This document shows positions 6,905 to 10,428 of a stretch of 10,428 bases of DNA, piece by piece (position 1 is the first letter of the stretch; the number at the start of each line of letters is the position of its first letter). The notes under the pieces were generated by a model. That model was not told the origin of the DNA. It made no database searches and saw nothing but the letters and a program-made list of their open reading frames with translations. A program made the position numbers and the translations under genes. Origin of the DNA: Thoreauomyces humboldtii. Taxonomy: Eukaryota; Chytridiomycota; Chytridiomycetes; Spizellomycetales; Powellomycetaceae. The stretch lies in contig JADGJA010000776.1 in NCBI GenBank assembly GCA_027596035.1, positions 1-10,428 of the forward strand. Direction: 5' to 3'.

Positions 6905-8507
6905 ATGCCACGCCACCACCACCTCGTGGTCGGCTTGCAGGTACCCATCTACTCCTGCTGTCTGCTTTTTCAGGACGATCCGATCTGGCTTTGCTGATGT
7001 CGGTTGGCCATAGTACTGTGTAGATTCACTTCCTCTTGGGACACCGCTCCCTTCTCCTGCCGTCTTCAACTTTTCACAGCCCCATTCAACCAACCAGCAG
7101 CGCATAGCTCCGTATCCGCTTTCCGCTTCCACCACCAACGAGCCATGTCCTCGCTCCACGAATCCGGACACTCCACGCACGTCGTCACCAGGACCTCGTC
7201 CACCAACACTGGGCGGCCGCTCCTCGACATCCGGAGCCAGACCGTCGACACCCAAGGCAAGGCCGCCGACGCCTGGCGCTGGACAAGGCGCCGTCGACTA
7301 CTTTTCCCTCCCTCCTCGCTCGGGCCCACAACCCAATCCCACGTCTCCCGGCGGCGTCTACGAGAACCTGGTCTGTCCGCTCTGCTTCACCCTCCCACAA
7401 CGGATGAAGCGTCTTCCCTGCTGCGGAAATCGAATATGTGCAGAGTGCGCGGCGGGCTGGGTGCGTCAGCATCCGACGTGTCCGTTCTGCAGAGCCGATC
7501 TGGAGGACGTCGTGGAGTGGTCCGTAGATGTCGTCGGTTCAAAGTCCGACGGCTTCGACAGTCAGACGGAGGTGGACCACGAACATGCAGGCGTCCTGGC
7601 CGAGACGGACCCGTCGGCCACGCAGGTTGATCTTGCGGAAGGACGGACGAGCACTCGTGCGACGTCCGTCCACGCGATGACGGGGCCTGATGTGGAGGTC
7701 ATCGATCTCGGCGACAGGCGGTCGAGCGCGAGACCGACATCCGTTCACGAGATGACGCAGATCGGAGCCGTCGCTGGGCATGAAGAACGGGAACGGGATC
7801 TGGAGCTCGGAATCGCTCCACAGGCCAGCGTCGATACCCTGGACGGCGGCGAGGAGCAGGCTGACGAAACCACTGTCGATACGCCGGCTCCGAAGCGACG
7901 TCGACGCATCATCCTGCCCGACGACGAGGAGTCCATGCTCGTTCTGGAGGAGATCCCAGTCATGTGTCCGTTCAGGGACAAGCGCGACGACGACGAGGTA
8001 AAGTGCGTCGGCGGGTGCCGATGGACGGGCCGAAAGTCGGTCATCAGGAAACATCTCGAAATCGATTGCCATGGGATACTCGGTAAAAAACGAAACTGGC
8101 TCGTGGCCTTTTCCCCTTCGCGGTAAATGGCAGAAACTCATCATTCTCCTCCTCCATCAGATCCGATATCTGGAAAACGAAAGATCGACATCAACAACCT
8201 CCAGTTCGGCGGTTACGACACGCACGACGTCGTGCAGGGTCGGTGTCGGGAAGGCGAGCTGGACACGGACACTATCATCGACGTTCCTGCCGAACCTCAC
8301 GGTCATCGACATCGGGAACCCGATTTCGCCCTGGAAGTGCAGGACATCGACGCCATCCGCGTCGGTTTCGCCGCCAGTCCCGTCAAACTGTCCGTGGTCT
8401 TCCTGCTCGTCACCGCCGCCGTCATCGGTCTGATCATCTTCACCGTCAAGTCCAGCAGGACGGGGTCGATGACGTGTCCGGGTGGAAGCAATCTCACCTG
8501 TGATTGA
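6905..8507 (+). CDS. RING finger / TRAF-like zinc finger protein with C-terminal membrane anchor (461 aa after splicing)
   Basis: Probable membrane-anchored E3 ubiquitin ligase. Exons: 6905-6940, 7080-8082 and 8161-8507. Residues 13-110 are a Ser/Thr/Pro-rich linker. A RING variant follows: C111-x2-C114, C126-C127, C132-x2-C135, C146-x2-C149, with Asn129 at the position where CGH-type RINGs carry His; a CC pair instead of C-x-H is also seen in Sip5-like RINGs. Residues 196-238 hold a 25-residue duplication (TSVHAMT/TSVHEMT) and a SUMO-interaction-like VEVID (217-221). A basic PKRRRR lies at 283-288. A second finger, C308..C321-x3-C325-x11-H337-x4-C342 with CRWTG, resembles TRAF-type fingers. 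A 20-residue transmembrane helix spans about 423-442, with a 19-residue tail carrying two Cys and an NLT site. No in-frame ATG exists between 7014 and 7404, so the RING needs the upstream exon; its ATG has G at -3. The first exon is the least certain part; substrates are unknown. Confidence 0.82.
6941..7079 (+). other. Intron 1 of the RING gene (139 nt)
   Basis: The donor is GTACCC after GGCTTGCAG. The acceptor is CTTTTCACAG, preceded by a 30-base pyrimidine-rich tract (7048-7079) with TCAAC as a possible branch site. It joins a 12-codon first exon in phase 0 to the frame that encodes the RING. The donor is weaker than the acceptor. Confidence 0.65.
8083..8160 (+). other. Intron 2 of the RING gene, carrying an in-frame TAA followed by ATG (78 nt)
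   Basis: The donor is GTAAAA at 8083 and the acceptor CCTCCATCAG at 8160, with CTCAT as a branch-like site and a T/C-rich tract between. The length is 26 codons. The same frame continues on both sides, giving a G|AT aspartate at the junction. Inside, TAA at 8124-8126 is directly followed by ATG at 8127. Retention would give a 360-residue protein lacking the membrane anchor. Confidence 0.82.
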
Positions 8508-9090
8508 GATCCCCAATCGCGAGAGAGGCTAAGAAAGCCATCCGTCTTCTGTGTCTTCCCACTCGATGTGATGTCCTCTCCTACCTCCCTTTTCCCCTTG
8601 CCTGTCAGTCGCTTCGGGAAAACCCTCGGTGGGGCCTTGCACCTCCGGAAAGGCGTGGGCCTCTCCTCTCCCCCTGTTTTGTTTGTTCTGCGTCTTTTCC
8701 CACTCATCATTCTTTCTCTCATGTGCTCGAGAGCATTTCGCCTTGCCTGGCTGGTCCAGTCACCAATTCTCTCTCCTTTCTCCCAATTTTTTGTTCTGCT
8801 TTTTCCCCCTTGTGATTTATATCTTGCTCTGTTGTCTGTGGAAAGTAAATGGTCTTGACCGCGCAGGTTGCACTGCCTCTTTTGAGATTCGGGAACCTCA
8901 GTATACCATGAACGCTATGCATGCTAGCCCGTCTGCTACTCTGGCCCGGCTGGTTTCTTTAAATCGATACCTGGGTCGGTGTCGAAAAGTCATACTTCCG
9001 ATGCCTTAAAATAGAAGGTGGCACTCATCACATGGGGAGGAGTGGACCAAGTTTTCTGGTCAAAGTTGAAAGCGCCACATTATAAGGACA
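8508..9090. other. Gene-free region: 3' flank of the RING gene
   Basis: Strongly T/C-rich on the plus strand up to about 8830, as expected for a fungal 3' UTR and downstream region, but no AATAAA is present. After that the composition is mixed until the minisatellite begins. The open frames show no domain, signal or membrane pattern that I would trust. I see no gene here. Confidence 0.5.
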
Positions 9091-10138
9091 AGCCTTAAAG
9101 ACGCCAATTACCCTGAAGACGGTAAATTAATGACGCTGACTACGCTGATTAGTACCTTTGAGGACGCCAATTACCCCTGAAGACGCTAAATTGGATGTGA
9201 TTTTTAGTGAAGACACCAATTACCCTGAAGACGAAAAATTGGATGCTATTTTTAATCACATTGCCCCTGAAGACACCAATAACCCCCCTGAAGACACCAA
9301 CTACCCTTGAAGACGCCAAGTACCCTTTGAAGACGCCAAGTATTTCTGAAGACCCTAACCCTAATGTCTCTGAAGACGCTGCTTAGTACCCCTTGAAGAT
9401 GCCCTTTACCCCTTAAAGACTTCAATTGGACCCTTGAAGACACCCATTGTCCTTGTTTAGCTGCCAATTAGCCCTTCAAAGACGCCAATTAACACTCCTT
9501 AAAATTGCCAATTACCCCTGAAGACGCCAATAACCCCTGAAGACGCCAACTACCCCCTGAAGACACCAATTACCCCTCAAGACACTGATTACCCCTGAAG
9601 ACACTGATCAGGTACCCCTGAGCACACAAATAACCCTGAAGACGCTAAACTGGATTCTATTCTCATCTGCCATTACTCCTTGAAGACGCCGATTATGACG
9701 TTGCTGAAGAATACCTCTTCGGAACGCAAATTGTCTCCTGAAGACGCCACATACCCCTGAAGACGACAATCACGCTTGAAGACACTCATTTAGTACCCTT
9801 GAAGACGCCAATTACTCCTGAAGATGCTAAATTGGAAGCTATTCTTAGTGAAGACGCCAATTACTCTGGAGACACCAATTACTCCCGGAGGCCAATTAGT
9901 ATCCTTGAAGACGCTAGATTACCCCTGAAGACGCCAATTGGTACTGTTAAAGACGTTAATTACCCTGAAGACGGTAAATTACTCCTGAAGACGCTCATTA
10001 GTACCCCTGAAGACGCTAAACTGGATGCGATTTTTAATGAAGACGCAAAATTGAATGCTATTTTTAACCACGTTGCCCCTGAAGACACCAATTACCCCCT
10101 GAAGACACCAATTGGTACCCCAGAACATGCTGATTGGG
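9091..10138 (+). repeat. Degenerate minisatellite array, ~18-20 bp unit with GAAGAC core
   Basis: About thirty exact GAAGAC cores, plus several one-base variants (GAAGAT, AAAGAC, CAAGAC), fill roughly 1 kb. The commonest unit is CCCCTGAAGACGCCAATTA. In dense parts the spacing is 19-20 bases (for example 9269, 9289, 9308, 9328 and 9738, 9757, 9776). A second, longer element (CGCTAAATTGGATGCTATTTTTA-like, broken here into its core GCTAAATTGGAT) is interspersed at about 9182, 9640, 9824 and 10010. The array is clearly more AT-rich than the flanking genes. Open frames through it, such as EDAKLDAIF on plus and WCLQG on minus, simply translate the repeat. Function is unknown; subtelomeric, pericentromeric or promoter-associated satellite are all possible. 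Confidence 0.9.
9353..9364 (+). repeat. Two perfect telomere-type units (CCCTAACCCTAA) inside the minisatellite
   Basis: CCCTAACCCTAA directly follows a GAAGA core at 9347-9352. CCCTAA/TTAGGG is the telomere unit of most fungi. Two copies could be an internal telomere-like relic or a chance product of repeat degeneration (TACCC plus TAA). Confidence 0.5.
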
Positions 10139-10198
10139 GGACGAGCTTGTGGTATCCGCCACTGTCGCTTCCACCCAGAAATACGACCACCTGCAATC

Positions 10199-10428
10199 AT
10201 GGCGGGTCCCACTGCTCAGAAAGGGAAGACCCAAAACGCGCGGGCCGCTGTCCCCCAAGCCTCCCAGCTCCCAGGTGTCTTATCCTTGGTTACGCTTCGA
10301 CCAACGTCGGTGAAGGAGCGCGTCCGCCCGCGGGGGGGGGGGGGGGGTAAAACAATAAGGGGCCCCGACCCCCGACCGACCCCCCCCCAACCGGGACCGG
10401 GTAAGTGGTGGGCCCGGGGGAAAAAAAA
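10199..10428 (+). CDS. Possible gene start, unrecognised protein (runs off the right edge)
   Basis: The ATG sits in a near-ideal context (A at -3, G at +4), about 60 bases after the minisatellite ends. The frame reads MAGPTAQKGKTQNARAAV, then LPGVLSLVTLRPTSVKERVR, and remains open to the window edge. The N-terminus is basic and Ala/Gln-rich, as often seen in disordered nuclear or RNA-associated proteins, but I do not recognise the family. From 10331 on the translation is only poly-Gly and low-complexity residues and should not be trusted, because the DNA there looks like bad contig-end sequence. A possible donor (CAG|GTGTCT at 10275) could shorten the exon. No other frame in this short stretch looks better. 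It may be a genuine first exon or a chance frame. Confidence 0.33.
   Translation, partial: MAGPTAQKGKTQNARAAVPQASQLPGVLSLVTLRPTSVKERVRPRGGGGGKTIRGPDPRPTPPQPGPGKWWARGKK
10331..10428. other. Homopolymer-rich contig-end sequence of doubtful quality
   Basis: A run of 16 G (10332-10347), then alternating G and C blocks (GGGGCCCC, nine C, GGGCCCGGGGG) and a final run of eight A. This looks unlike anything else in the window and is typical of poor base calling or mis-assembly at a contig end. Confidence 0.6.

Noticed and set aside
7004..7630. 208-residue plus-strand frame with an ATG at 7145 in good context
   Set aside because: It is out of frame with the RING. Using it would need a frameshift with no evidence, whereas the GT..AG intron 6941-7079 puts an upstream ATG in the correct frame.
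8127..8507. Separate 126-residue membrane protein starting at the ATG after TAA
   Set aside because: The ATG lies inside a well-formed 78-base intron, and both sides are in the same frame; a single spliced gene explains it better.
9091..10138. CRISPR array
   Set aside because: Units are degenerate, 18-20 bases long with no unique spacers of constant length, and the context is eukaryotic.
9799..10350. 183-residue frame through the minisatellite, and similar minus-strand frames (9252-9467, 9979-10212)
   Set aside because: They are translations of the degenerate repeat, broken by stops elsewhere in the array, and the plus-strand one ends in the G homopolymer.

Overview
This window is eukaryotic and almost certainly fungal. 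Genes are GC-rich, with short introns (66 to 139 nt) that have GT..AG borders and pyrimidine-rich 3' ends. Further signs are a fungal-type Zn2Cys6 zinc cluster, CT-rich leaders and monocistronic genes with intergenic gaps of several hundred bases. The style suggests a basidiomycete (smut-like or related), but that placement is an inference from overall look, not from a marker gene. No tRNA, rRNA, transposase or viral gene was seen.

Layout, left to right. (1) 1-1678, minus strand: the 5' part of a Zn2Cys6 transcription factor gene in four exons, running off the left edge. Its zinc cluster only appears after splicing, so no long single reading frame reveals it. (2) 1679-2428: TF promoter region, then the 3' flank of the next gene with an AATAAA signal. 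(3) 2429-2692, minus: a small secreted alanine/proline-rich protein of 87 aa. (4) 2693-3340: divergent promoter region. (5) 3341-5893, plus: a two-exon gene for a large LEA/apolipoprotein-like repeat protein (822 aa after splicing) with amphipathic 11-mers, three 80-residue tandem repeats and a hydrophobic C-terminus. (6) 5894-6904: 3' flank, then a long pyrimidine-rich promoter/leader with CA and CT microsatellites. (7) 6905-8507, plus: a three-exon gene for a RING-finger protein (461 aa) with a second TRAF-like zinc finger and a C-terminal membrane anchor. Its last intron contains an in-frame TAA directly followed by ATG, which makes one gene look like two. (8) 8508-9090: pyrimidine-rich 3' flank with no gene seen. 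(9) 9091-10138: about 1 kb of degenerate 18-20 bp minisatellite built on a GAAGAC core, more AT-rich than the genes, with two perfect CCCTAA units inside. (10) 10199-10428: a possible gene start running off the right edge into homopolymer-rich sequence that looks like poor contig-end sequence.

No shared pathway links these genes. The secreted-protein gene and the LEA-like gene share a divergent upstream region and could be co-regulated. The LEA-like protein suggests desiccation/stress or membrane and lipid-surface protection. The RING protein is probably a membrane-anchored E3 ubiquitin ligase. The most notable results are the two genes recovered only by splicing (TF and RING/TRAF/TM), the architecture of the repeat protein, and the minisatellite beside the contig end.
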